Source of the DNA: Nitrososphaerota archaeon
GTDB lineage: Archaea; Thermoproteota; Nitrososphaeria; Nitrososphaerales; CADDZS01
Length of the DNA: 40,268 nt
Direction: 5' to 3'
Assembly: GCA_013288145.1 (NCBI GenBank)
Contig: JABDCJ010000017.1
Location: 196-40,463 of the forward strand
A program made the translations under genes and the position numbers. The notes under the pieces are model-generated. The model searched no databases and was not told the DNA's origin. It saw only the letters and a list, made by a program, of their open reading frames with translations. Below, in pieces: positions 1 through 9,100 of this stretch (position 1 is the first letter of the stretch; the number at the start of each line of letters is the position of its first letter).

Positions 1-129
1 ACTGAAGTCTGCCCTTTTTCTTTAGATACTGTCTCCAAGTAACAGCTATTCTTTCAGGCTCATTGATGCTCGGGTTCGATTGAAATCGGAAAGACCACTT
101 CTGAAGATACCCAACGAGCCGCTTCAGAT

Positions 130-951
130 TTGAGGAATTTCGGAGTGGACATGCTTCTCTTTGCAGGTGGCGATGGGACTGCGAGGGACATTTACAAGTC
201 GATCGGACACACAAAGGAGATCACGGTGCTGGGTATACCTGCGGGAGTAAAGATGCACTCGGCTGTCTTTGCTGTAAACTCCAGAAGTGCGGGAGAGATT
301 GCGGTAGATTTCCTCACTTCACAGAGCCCAAAAGTCAGAGATGCCGAGGTCATGGATATAGATGAGATTTCGTTTCGCAAGGGAACCATAGCTGCGCGAC
401 TCTATGGGTACCTACAGATCCCTGAAGGAAAGCGATTCATGCAGTCAGCCAAATCTGGCGGATCTGAAACCGAGAAACAGACGATCCAAGGAATAGCTTC
501 GGACTTGAGGAAGAGCGTAGAAAGGGATTGTATGTATATTTACGGTCCGGGAACGACTACGAGGGATATTCTGGCCGAGTTTGGACTAGAGAAAACTCTG
601 TTAGGCGTCGACGTTGTGCTCGGGGGTCGGATTATTTCAAAGGACGTTAACGAACTGGAGCTCATTCGTCTCATCGAGGAAAGAAAGAGGAAGTCAATGA
701 TAGTCGTTACAGTAATCGGGCAACAAGGATACATCTTTGGAAGAGGAAACCGGCAAATAAGTCCTGAAATCATAAGTCGTGTCGGAAGAGAAAGCATAGT
801 CGTAGTAGCTAGCAAAGAAAAACTTGCTTCATTGGATGGTAAGCCCTTGCTCGTTGATACAGGAAGCGAAGAGGTGGACAAGATGCTCAGCGGTTACATT
901 AGAGTGACAACAGGCTACGCAGATTACGTGGTTTACAAAGTTGGGTTCTAA
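130..951 (+). CDS. AcoX / ATP-NAD kinase-like protein, N-terminus missing
   Basis: The protein has the NAD-kinase-type nucleotide motif FAGGDGTARDI near its start, then GIPAGVKMHSAVFAVNS, YGPGTTTRDI and a C-terminal GYADYVVYKV. This order is typical of the AcoX-like branch of ATP-NAD kinases, found in archaea and in acetoin operons. The exact substrate is not known from sequence. Family members are about 350-380 aa, so roughly 90 N-terminal residues, including a Gly-rich segment, are missing. The open frame extends back to base 67 with family-like residues (GKTTSEDTQRAASDL), then meets a TGA at 64. The preceding family-like residues (ILSGSLMLGFD) lie in another frame at bases 48-80. The gene therefore probably begins left of the window and carries a frame break near base 70. 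The TTG at 130 is only the first formal start and is unlikely to be real. Family call fairly sure; integrity doubtful. Confidence 0.75.
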   Translation: MRNFGVDMLLFAGGDGTARDIYKSIGHTKEITVLGIPAGVKMHSAVFAVNSRSAGEIAVDFLTSQSPKVRDAEVMDIDEISFRKGTIAARLYGYLQIPEGKRFMQSAKSGGSETEKQTIQGIASDLRKSVERDCMYIYGPGTTTRDILAEFGLEKTLLGVDVVLGGRIISKDVNELELIRLIEERKRKSMIVVTVIGQQGYIFGRGNRQISPEIISRVGRESIVVVASKEKLASLDGKPLLVDTGSEEVDKMLSGYIRVTTGYADYVVYKVGF

Positions 952-1038
952 ATGAGCACGTAGATTCTACTTCGTCCGCGTCACTGCCTAAATTGCTAGA
1001 ATAGAGTACCCAAGATGAGGCAGAAATAGGTGCCTCAG

Positions 1039-2062
1039 TTAGGCGACGATCATTACTTTAATCCCTTCTCTGCTAGAGGCTACCTGGAGGGCTTCATCAA
1101 TTTTATCTAGAGGAAACCGGTGAGAAATCATCAGAGAAAAATTAAACCCCTTTTGAGCCATTAGATGAATAGCGGCAGGAAACGTACCCGGGCTGCCGAC
1201 CGAACCTTGTATTGTCAAGCCCTTCGAGATTGCCTTGCCCAGCTCGATTTGAATCTTCTTTCCATACGAGTTTCCTATCAAGACTATACTGCCTGATCTA
1301 TCCACAACGTCGGCAAGCCGCGATGATGCATCTACCGTGCCGGAAGCCTCGATGGCTAGGTCTACTCCATGACCCGCAGTTAGAGCAAGAATCTTTTCAG
1401 TCGGATCGACCTGCATAGGATTTATCACGTAATCAGCGTCAAACTTGCTTGCCAACTCCTGTCTTTTTGTCACAGGATCTACAGAAAACGCCCTCGCACC
1501 AGCCGACTTTACACAGATCAATGACTGCAATCCAATAGTCCCCGCTCCAAAGATAACAACATCATCAGTCGGCTTTACTCCGTTACCGACGTTCCACACA
1601 GCGTTGTAAGCTACAGTCAGCGGTTCTACCAGAGCGCCTTCTTCGTAGGAAATGCTCGAGGGAAGTTTATGCAGACTGGTTTCCTTCCGCACAACAAATT
1701 CCGAAAAAGCACCCGGATACTTTTGCTGAAATCCAAACTCACGCGGGCTCCTGGATAGTGCAGGATTCAAAGACGACCTGCATATGTCGAAGGTGCCGCA
1801 ACCCTCCACCGTGTCTGCAACCACTCTGTCCCCTTTCTCCAATGATTCGACTGAGCTACCAACATCGACGATCTCTCCCGACCATTCGTGTCCGGGTGTA
1901 AACGGATAGATGCCTTCCGTTGAATAACCCTCGTAGCTGGCTATGTCAGATCCGCAAATGCCGGCCGACTTTACTCTTATGAGCACTTCAGCGCTCCTGA
2001 ATTCCGACATGGGAGCCTTGGATTCTCAGATCGTGTAGTCCTAGAAGAATCGCGGACTTCAT
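1039..2062 (-). CDS. Zinc-type medium-chain alcohol/polyol dehydrogenase, frameshifted near N-terminus
   Basis: This belongs to the MDR family of NAD(P)-dependent alcohol, threonine and sorbitol dehydrogenases. Visible motifs are the catalytic zinc segment GICGSD, GHEWSGEIVDVG, GDRVV, and the Rossmann motif GAGTIGL with an acidic residue (VDP) that favours NAD. The long uninterrupted frame begins only at 2010 and lacks the first beta strand. An ATG at 2062 opens another frame reading MKSAILLGLHDLRI, exactly the expected N-terminus. It must shift by one base near 2018-2024 to continue as KAPMSEFRSAEVLIRV. A TATA-like box about 25 bases upstream of 2062 supports that start. The structural-zinc lobe has only two cysteines (CGTFDIC) instead of the usual four, so that metal site is probably lost. 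The reaction is likely oxidation of a secondary alcohol or polyol; substrate unknown. Confidence 0.8.
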
Positions 2063-2080
2063 GAATTATTTCTCGACTTT

Positions 2081-2090
2081 TATCTTAAAT
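2081..2090 (-). promoter_or_regulatory. TATA-like promoter of the alcohol dehydrogenase
   Basis: Read on the minus strand this is ATTTAAGATA, centred about 25 bases before the ATG at 2062. That is the archaeal TATA-to-start spacing for a leaderless message. It supports 2062, not 2010, as the true start of the dehydrogenase. Confidence 0.5.
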
Positions 2091-2329
2091 CAAATAAACG
2101 AGTTTCTAAAGAGCGTGCTAACTGGATAATGTAAGCAGCGCGTAGCAGGTGCAGAATTCTCACAAGTTATCAGGAAATATGGAATTAGAAGCTCTCCCCC
2201 TCATGAACAATTTTTCCTCCAGTTATTCCGAACTTAGATTGCCTACTATTGATTTTCTGGTCTTCGGATTTGGTTGTGGGAGGCGTGTCTATACCAATCA
2301 TTGAGTTTACGGTTAAGATTTAGGCGGAA

Positions 2330-2340
2330 TTTGTATATAG
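2330..2340 (+). promoter_or_regulatory. TATA-like promoter of the 330-aa / CHAT gene pair
   Basis: The sequence TTTGTATATAG is the most TATA-like element in the gap 2063-2374. Its centre lies about 38 bases before the TTG start at 2375, implying transcription from about 2363. The rest of the gap shows no gene that I can support, only the divergent dehydrogenase promoter. Confidence 0.4.
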
Positions 2341-2374
2341 TCCGCACCAACTTGCGTCTTTCAGTGCTTATTCC

Positions 2375-3367
2375 TTGGGTTGGTGGAGAGACATCTGGAT
2401 TAGTAAGGCGTCTGATTGGACTTTTGGACCATTGCAAGCTGGCCAAGTACCGGATGGACTTAAGCATGTTCCGGTTGGTGAAAATTCACAGTATCTTAAC
2501 ATATTTCTTCGATCGATGCGAGTCTGTGACGTCCGCAAGGGCATGATGACGTTCTATGGGACGGTTCATAGTTTTATTTCAATTAATCATCAGTCTGGAA
2601 ATATAGCCAAGTTTAACTCATTGACGACACCGTCAGAACTCAGCAACATTGATTCAATCCATGTCGATCGCGTGATCCGTATGAATAGTCGGTTACTCGG
2701 CCCGATTCCGTACAGGGGTGGCGACGTCGAAATGCAGCTGGGCCTATTTTCAATAAAGGGAGAAAATTTAGCCGGGCCATACCTTCAACTACTCCAGACT
2801 ATGGCCAAAACTGCGGGGGTAAGTTACATCAATATGGCCCTGCCATTTGTTGAACCGATAGTGTCGGGGATCAACTTACTTTGCGGAGCCCAAAATGATT
2901 CAGTGCTTGAAATTGGTCTGAGCGATACCATTGACAAACCCGAAACGGGCTATTTTGTTGTCATGCGTGCTCCAAGAGGCACAATTTCCCTTTCTGATCT
3001 TCGCCTAGATCAGGACAGCAAACTAGTTGACGGTTCAGGGAAGCTAATTGCAGATTATCCGTACATAGTATTTAGCGTAGAAGCATCCGACCATCGACCT
3101 GATTGGGCCAATATACCCGAGATTGCTGATGCGCACAATAAACTGATTGAAGCAGTGCATTCACGCGACTCGGGTAAGGTGAATGATGCCTTTTCGGCTT
3201 TTAGGATAACGACAATAACGAATCCAGATTTGTTCTCGTCCGACGCTGAAGCAATTGTGAAGGAGGTGGATAATGACGTAAGCAAAGCACTGCCAGAAAT
3301 GACTACAGTGACAAGAGGTCCTCCTCCGAAAATCCGAGGACTTGACGAAATTAGTCTCTTTCAATAA
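2375..3367 (+). CDS. Conserved protein of unknown function next to CHAT protein
   Basis: A 330-aa protein without signal peptide or clear membrane helix. It starts with a Trp-rich helix (MGWWRDIWI), followed by predicted beta-rich sequence (FYGTVHSFISI, NSRLLGPIPYRGGDVEMQLGLFSIK), a hydrophobic centre (YINMALPFVEPIVSGINLL), GYFVVMRAPRG, DYPYIVFSVEAS, and an acidic helical C-terminus. From memory, similar bacterial proteins begin with M-G-aromatic-aromatic and occur near CHAT proteases; I could not check this. The TTG at 2375 is chosen because MGWW aligns with that remembered start and a TATA-like box precedes it. The CHAT gene follows 115 bases downstream in the same direction, so co-expression is likely. 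It could be a sensor, adaptor or substrate of the CHAT protein. No enzymatic motif is evident. Confidence 0.75.
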   Translation: MGWWRDIWISKASDWTFGPLQAGQVPDGLKHVPVGENSQYLNIFLRSMRVCDVRKGMMTFYGTVHSFISINHQSGNIAKFNSLTTPSELSNIDSIHVDRVIRMNSRLLGPIPYRGGDVEMQLGLFSIKGENLAGPYLQLLQTMAKTAGVSYINMALPFVEPIVSGINLLCGAQNDSVLEIGLSDTIDKPETGYFVVMRAPRGTISLSDLRLDQDSKLVDGSGKLIADYPYIVFSVEASDHRPDWANIPEIADAHNKLIEAVHSRDSGKVNDAFSAFRITTITNPDLFSSDAEAIVKEVDNDVSKALPEMTTVTRGPPPKIRGLDEISLFQ

Positions 3368-3482
3368 ATTAGATAGGGGTTGAACTTCCTTAGCAAGCCC
3401 AAGTTTAGCTCCATCTATGGTAAGCCTCCAAACTTGCCAACGAGCAATCTTTCTTTGAAGGCATTCAATAGGTATCAAAATC

Positions 3483-5636
3483 TTGGACAATTCAATCTCG
3501 AACAACTTTATTGTAGTAGCCTCGGACATTACGGTCGACCAGCTCCGAAAGCTCGTCTTGAAAGTCAAGCCTGAATACATCATCATCAGTCGGAAAATGG
3601 ATACGACTGATCACTACCGCTATATCTTGCTCACTGAAGCATTCTTGTCTGCAATTCAAAAGTTAGACCACAAACCCAAAGATCGCATAGAGGATTTCCT
3701 AGAGCTCCACGAATATCTTTCCGACAAGGCGATTGATATTCCTTCAGTGAGCTCGCTAGCTGATCCCGAATACTTAGGCACAGTAACTAAAAAGACTGAG
3801 CAAAAGGGATTGGCGATATTGAAATACAAGGGAGATTCTTTTAGAGTGTTTGATCAGCAACGGGGTAAACCCGATGCTTTGTATACACTTGGACGTCGGA
3901 ATTTTGTTTATCGACCGACGACCGCTATCTCGCCTACAGCTGGTGATGTATCTGCTGAAATTCTTCCGGAGAAACCGTCGAGCGATTCTGGTTCAACAGA
4001 GACTTCTTCCGAAACCACATCTGAGTCGGTTGATGGGATATCCTCAGCAGGATATTCTCCCGCACCTTCTCCTCCTCAAAGTGCACCCGAAGTAACTCCG
4101 GACCTAACAAAGTCGACTATCAAGAGATATCCTTACTGCAGCTTCCCAGCATATGTTGCAATTGATGAGACTGCGCCTCTAGAGGTTGTGATAAAGGCAG
4201 ATCAGTATTCGGAGCTCGTCGACGCACTTCAGGTTGCAATAGAGCCGGGCGAAAAGAAAGCATCCCTCTATATCACTACGAAAGTTGAGCCTTCTGATGC
4301 TTTCGAATTCATTGGCAACTATTTTGCTGAGATCATTGTACCTACGGAACCAATTGATTCAGCTCCAGTATTATTCAAACTGAAGGCACAGAAACTGGGT
4401 TTGTGCGTTTTAAAGATCTTATTTTATCAGGACCAAGGATATCTTGGTCAAGTCGAAATTAATTCGCAAGTTGGAATTGAGACAAGAGAGGGTGATATCG
4501 TCGTAGGCAAGGATCAAAATTCGTCGGGATGGGAAATTCCAAGCCCAATCCTACCACCGGATCTTTTACTCATTATACAACAGGTTAAGACTTCATCCAA
4601 TCTCACATTTGACTTTTGCATCAAGTCAGATAAGCTCGGCCTGATGTGGGTCAGGGTTGGGCAGATTTCATTCACTAAGGATCCGGAAACCGAGTTTCAT
4701 ACGATTTTGACCGACATTGAAAGCTTACTACAACAAAAAAACAACACATCTGTTGTTTCATACATCGAAGAGTCCTTGAACGCGAAGGGTAGGTACCTGT
4801 ACGATTATCTGATCTCCCCTGATCTAAAGGAACGTTTCTGGGAAATCCGAGATCAAATAAAGAGTATAACCGTAATTTCTGAAGATCCATGGATCCCTTG
4901 GGAGATACTAAAGCCGTGGCGTCAATTAGGTAACGAAATTGAAGAAGAGAAGTTTCTATGTGAGCGCTACGCATTTTCCCGCTGGCTAGAAGGAATTCCA
5001 ATGTACAGGAGGGATAGCATCTTAAAAGTAAGAGTGGTGGTGCCAAAAGATACCAGCTTGCAAGGGGCCAAGGAGGAAGCTTCCTGGATACAGGAATTTG
5101 CAAAGACAGCTGGTTACACCGTTTCAGAAAATTCTAGTTTCGATGAAGTCATGATGGGTCTCAAAACCGGAGGGTTCGATCTTCTACACTTCTCGACCGA
5201 CGGGAAGTTTGATCAAGACCATGCTGGTCTGTCAGAAATATTTCTTCAAGACAATATTGCGCTCAAAGCAGAACAAGTCAGTGGAACCCTCACAACATTT
5301 GGATTCTCTCATCCTTTGGTCATTCTCAACGCGTGCCAGTCTGGACAGTCCGGCTTCTCGCTTACAGGTATAGGCGGTTGGGCGAAGCAGTTCTTGCTTG
5401 CTCAAGCGTGTGGTTTCATTGGTACTCTTTGGTCAGTTAGTGATACGACAGCGAAACAGTTCACAGAGAGCCTCTATGAAGAACTTGCAAGTGGTCAGGG
5501 AATTGATGAAGCCGTCCGACTAGCGCGTAACAAATCGAAAGTGCAAGGCGACCCTTCATGGCTAGCTTACACACTTTATGGTCAACCAAATGCGAAAATG
5601 AAGTTGGGAAGCCAATCGGTTTCTTTTACCAGCTGA
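3483..5636 (+). CDS. CHAT-domain (caspase-like) protein, degenerate catalytic His
   Basis: A 717-aa multidomain protein. Residues about 1-150 form an alpha/beta N-terminal domain (FIVVASDITVDQLRKLV; EYIIISRKMDTTDHY). A Ser/Pro/Glu-rich linker covers about 153-215, and a beta-sandwich-like region about 215-345. A conserved pre-CHAT region follows (LPPDLLLIIQ; ISEDPWIPWEILKPW; FLCERYAFSRWLEG). The CHAT caspase-like fold occupies about 505-700. CHAT domains belong to peptidase clan CD and use a His-Cys dyad. The Cys is present at residue 618 (VILNACQSG). The usual HFxGHG loop reads HFSTDG at 569-574, so Asp573 replaces the catalytic His. Protease activity is therefore doubtful unless another His substitutes. 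The start is a TTG; the frame closes just upstream. It follows the 330-aa gene and precedes a frame-broken gene. A conflict or programmed-death role is inferred from family and context only. Confidence 0.85.
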   Translation: MDNSISNNFIVVASDITVDQLRKLVLKVKPEYIIISRKMDTTDHYRYILLTEAFLSAIQKLDHKPKDRIEDFLELHEYLSDKAIDIPSVSSLADPEYLGTVTKKTEQKGLAILKYKGDSFRVFDQQRGKPDALYTLGRRNFVYRPTTAISPTAGDVSAEILPEKPSSDSGSTETSSETTSESVDGISSAGYSPAPSPPQSAPEVTPDLTKSTIKRYPYCSFPAYVAIDETAPLEVVIKADQYSELVDALQVAIEPGEKKASLYITTKVEPSDAFEFIGNYFAEIIVPTEPIDSAPVLFKLKAQKLGLCVLKILFYQDQGYLGQVEINSQVGIETREGDIVVGKDQNSSGWEIPSPILPPDLLLIIQQVKTSSNLTFDFCIKSDKLGLMWVRVGQISFTKDPETEFHTILTDIESLLQQKNNTSVVSYIEESLNAKGRYLYDYLISPDLKERFWEIRDQIKSITVISEDPWIPWEILKPWRQLGNEIEEEKFLCERYAFSRWLEGIPMYRRDSILKVRVVVPKDTSLQGAKEEASWIQEFAKTAGYTVSENSSFDEVMMGLKTGGFDLLHFSTDGKFDQDHAGLSEIFLQDNIALKAEQVSGTLTTFGFSHPLVILNACQSGQSGFSLTGIGGWAKQFLLAQACGFIGTLWSVSDTTAKQFTESLYEELASGQGIDEAVRLARNKSKVQGDPSWLAYTLYGQPNAKMKLGSQSVSFTS

Positions 5637-5744
5637 GCTCCTGTTTGCTTAACCAAGAGATGAAGCCACCATTGCTTACGTGAGACATGGATGAACCCAA
5701 TGTAATCACCCAAGCTTGTTTTTCATCCGTGGAACAACCATAAA

Positions 5745-6147
5745 TTGCACGTGTTGACGGAAGAAGACCTGAACCAGGCGATAGTGCCTAATCAATCACC
5801 GGATGAAATTGAACAAAGAAGAGTTTCACTTGTTTCAGCATTTTTGTCACCAGTTCGAGTTAGAAATATCCGCGACTTAGGTCCATTTGAACTGGAATTG
5901 AACTCCTCGTACTAATCTTCCTGGAAAAGGCTATGAAGCATCGATTCAGGCCTCCGAATTAGACTTTTTTGGGGTTTGTTACGTTGAGAACTTCAAAAAC
6001 AGTCGCCTCAGATGGGATTTTACGTGGAGCCCTTTTCCGTGGGGGAATGAGACTTCCACCGATGGTATGCCTTTCTGGCAATTTAGAAGGCTCAGAGTCT
6101 TTGAAGCCCTTACGAAGCTAACTGATTATTGGCAGCCGTTCCTGTGA
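5745..6147 (+). pseudogene. Hidden frame-broken gene downstream of CHAT protein
   Basis: Two adjacent frames together read like one protein of about 130 aa. Frame 1 is open from 5706, with possible starts TTG 5745, GTG 5751 or TTG 5754. It reads LTEEDLNQAIVPNQSPDEIE, then VRVRNIRDLGPFELEL, and stops at 5913. Frame 2, open from 5902 with no early start codon, continues TPRTNLPGKGYEAS, ELDFFGVCYVENF, LRWDFTWSPFPWGN, MPFWQFRRLRVFEALTKL, and stops at 6145-6147. The break lies between 5902 and 5912, and a one-base change would join the frames. The Trp/Phe-rich C-terminus and balanced composition argue for real coding. The end overlaps the 3' end of the opposite-strand 1213-aa gene by 38 bases. I do not recognise the family. 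It may be a third member of the 330-aa/CHAT operon, either decayed, frameshift-translated, or hit by a sequence error. Confidence 0.5.
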
Positions 6148-9100
6148 AATAGGCCGGCCCGTTGTGGTATGTATTTCCGTTGTACTGCATCCACATCTCC
6201 CAGCCGACAGAGCTCCCTGCAGGTACATTGAATGTTAGGGTTTGACTTGCCTGTTCGTCCTGGCTGCTGTCATCGTGCAAGGTTCCATTGATTGTCACCT
6301 GAATTGAAAGATCTGCCAACAATGCGGCGGTGAACGCATAATTACAGCCGAATAAGCCTTGATTGTTATAGTCAAAAGAGAATGGAGGAGTCATGGTTCC
6401 CACAGTACCTTGGCCATTGATTCCAGGGTCAACAGAGATCGAATTTGTTAGAGGGCCTTGGGTTGGGCACAGACCTTGTTGATGTGTAGCATTAAGATCA
6501 CCATGATCTGATTTCCATGACCCCTGAATTGCCAAACTTCTAAAGTACGGAGGAAGTGGTTTTAATGGCACGACTAAATTTGTTTGATTTGGGTTTGAGG
6601 TGGTAGTAGTTATCGGTGTCCCCTGGCCCGCAGGACCATTCAGACCGTTAGCCATCTGCTCATCTATCCCATTTGTCATTACCGTCGCCGACGCTTTGAG
6701 GTTGTAAGAGCCCACGGGAACTTTGTTTAACGTGAAAGCCCCATTCTGGTCTGTTGTCGTTGTCAACATGTCGTTGAGTGATACATTCGCCCCCGGAACT
6801 GGTGCGCCGTTTGAGGTCACTGTTCCGCTCACAACCCCGTATGTTGTGACTTGAACCCACCGGCTTACGATGTATTGCTCACTGTATGCCGGAAGATATT
6901 GAACTTGTTCTGCATATCCAAAACAAATTGGATTCCATCCCCGTAGAATGTCATCCGGGGACACTGCATTGGCATCCCCCGGATTTTGCCATGCCAAAGA
7001 GCTATTCATGTTTGCTTTGTTAGATGCGAACATATTCAGTACCTGGTTTGCAATACTCTGTGCGACTGCCGAGTTAACCACAGGGAGGTTCTGGGCGAAC
7101 CCTTCCTTTTCCATCACCATGTTGTTTAAGACTGAATTTAGAATCTGCGCTGCAGCTTGCCTTCTTGCAGAAGAGTAAAAGAACAATCCGTCGGGCGTAT
7201 CAGGGCCGATTACTTCACCATTTGCAACAGCCATTGCCGACAATTCACTCTGGTTCTCGATTGGATTAGGTCCGACGAGATTAATGCCGCTTTCCTTCAT
7301 GCAAAGCCAGATAAATGATGAACATACAGCCGGCGAAAGTCCTTGTGCCCAACCTGCGCTTGCCGGAGCCGGAGAAGTGAAACCAGTCGAGATGGCTGGG
7401 TTTGAGTATGCGTAAAAGCAGTAGTAAGCGCCCGCCTGTTTGATGAGATTGCCGCTACCGTCCACTTTAGCTCCCTTAGAGCGTGCAAGATCGGCAGCTC
7501 GTCTTAAGAGAGGACGAGCTAATTCTTCATTTTCGGGCATTGGTTTGACTACCATTGGATAGACGAGCACGAAATCATTGCTGCTATTTTCGATCCCAAG
7601 TGGTTCAGGATTGAAACCCTGCACAATGTACGCTGTTTTACCAGAGGGATCAATTGGGTCATTCCATCGTTCTCCGTTTATTGCGTTGTCTACCGTCTGA
7701 GTGATGCTGCCTGGCCACCCGAACTCAAGTACGTTGGGTTGTATGCCTCCAATTCCTTCAAAACCGACCAGATTGCTAGAAGCAACAAGACGATTCTCAG
7801 ACGCGGTGCAGTGGGTTATCTCAAAATAGTTCTGGGTCATCAGACCGGAATGCGAGTGGTATTGCGGTGGAACAAGCGATCTTAGTAGGGCACCGATTAG
7901 ATTGTCTGCTCCATCTTGACCCGGCGAAAGGATAACATCTCCCTTTTGCGCATTCTGGAACGAGCCAGGTATTAGAACAGTCTCGGTTACTTTTGTGGTC
8001 TGACAAGCAAGTCCTGCGTTTTCTGCGGTCGCAGCGTCTGAATCAGATATGTTATCAGGATCGCAAACTTGTCCAGCCTGAACTGCACCGGCGGGGGGCG
8101 CGGATATTGCACGTAAGGTAGCGGTCTTCGCCAGAATGCCCGACAAACCGGCTTGTATTGATTTTCCGACTAGCTCTTGAGTTGCAACATCAATCGATTT
8201 TGAGGAGATCGGGATCGCTATCGTACTAGTGGCAGGGTCAATAGAAGGCTTACCTTGCAGGATCACGCTCTTAACACTGGATAACTTAGATGAAACTCCG
8301 TTTAGGACTAGCGTATGGTCCCATACCACTTTGGCTAAACTTGCAGCCGGCTGATTCCATCCAGAATCTGTTAACCTTATCCTGAAAGTGTGGGAGAATC
8401 TTACATTGACAGGAGGTGGAAGAGTATCGTTCACGACCGCGTGTGTGTCTGTGATCTTAACTCCGGGAAGTTGGGCAGAGACCCCTAGTTTCGCAGCAAC
8501 AGGGGCAGTAGGATCTGCAACACCGGGAATGCTTGGAACTGACGAAAGTGAGACAACTTGTTTCGGAATTATAGGATTCTTGAATTTGACACCACTGGTA
8601 TTTCCGAGATAGTAGACAGTAAAACCTGATGTCTTTGGTCCAATGTTTCCAAGTTGTGTTTCAGTAACGTATACACCCAAGGCAACCGAACTATTAGCCT
8701 GAATCGTGACAGGGGTCTGCATTGTAGAAAACTTTGGTGCCGGAGGTAGAATAGTTGGGTCATCACTAACAGGAACGATTGCCATCTGCTGTAGAGTGAT
8801 TATCTGATTCTCGATGTTCCGCACTATCATTGTACCTGAGAATGCAATTCCTTGGAATGTTGCGAACTCATCTCCTGTATAATAAGGCACAATTGTACCG
8901 AGTTGTTTTGAGATTCCATAAGCTGAGACAAGGACGAGAGTTCTCTTTACTGTAAGATTGTCGTGAACAATGGTGCAGCTCACATCGAAGCTGTGCGAAA
9001 CTTTGTCCGCTTGAATGGCAGGAAAATAATCATGTGTGGTCATCGGTGATTGCGTGGTCTGCGTACTACCATCGCCAAAGTCCCAATGGTAACTTGTTGC

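Noticed and set aside
2274..2546. 90-codon plus-strand frame overlapping the 330-aa gene start
   Set aside because: It overlaps the better supported frame and shows no coding features.
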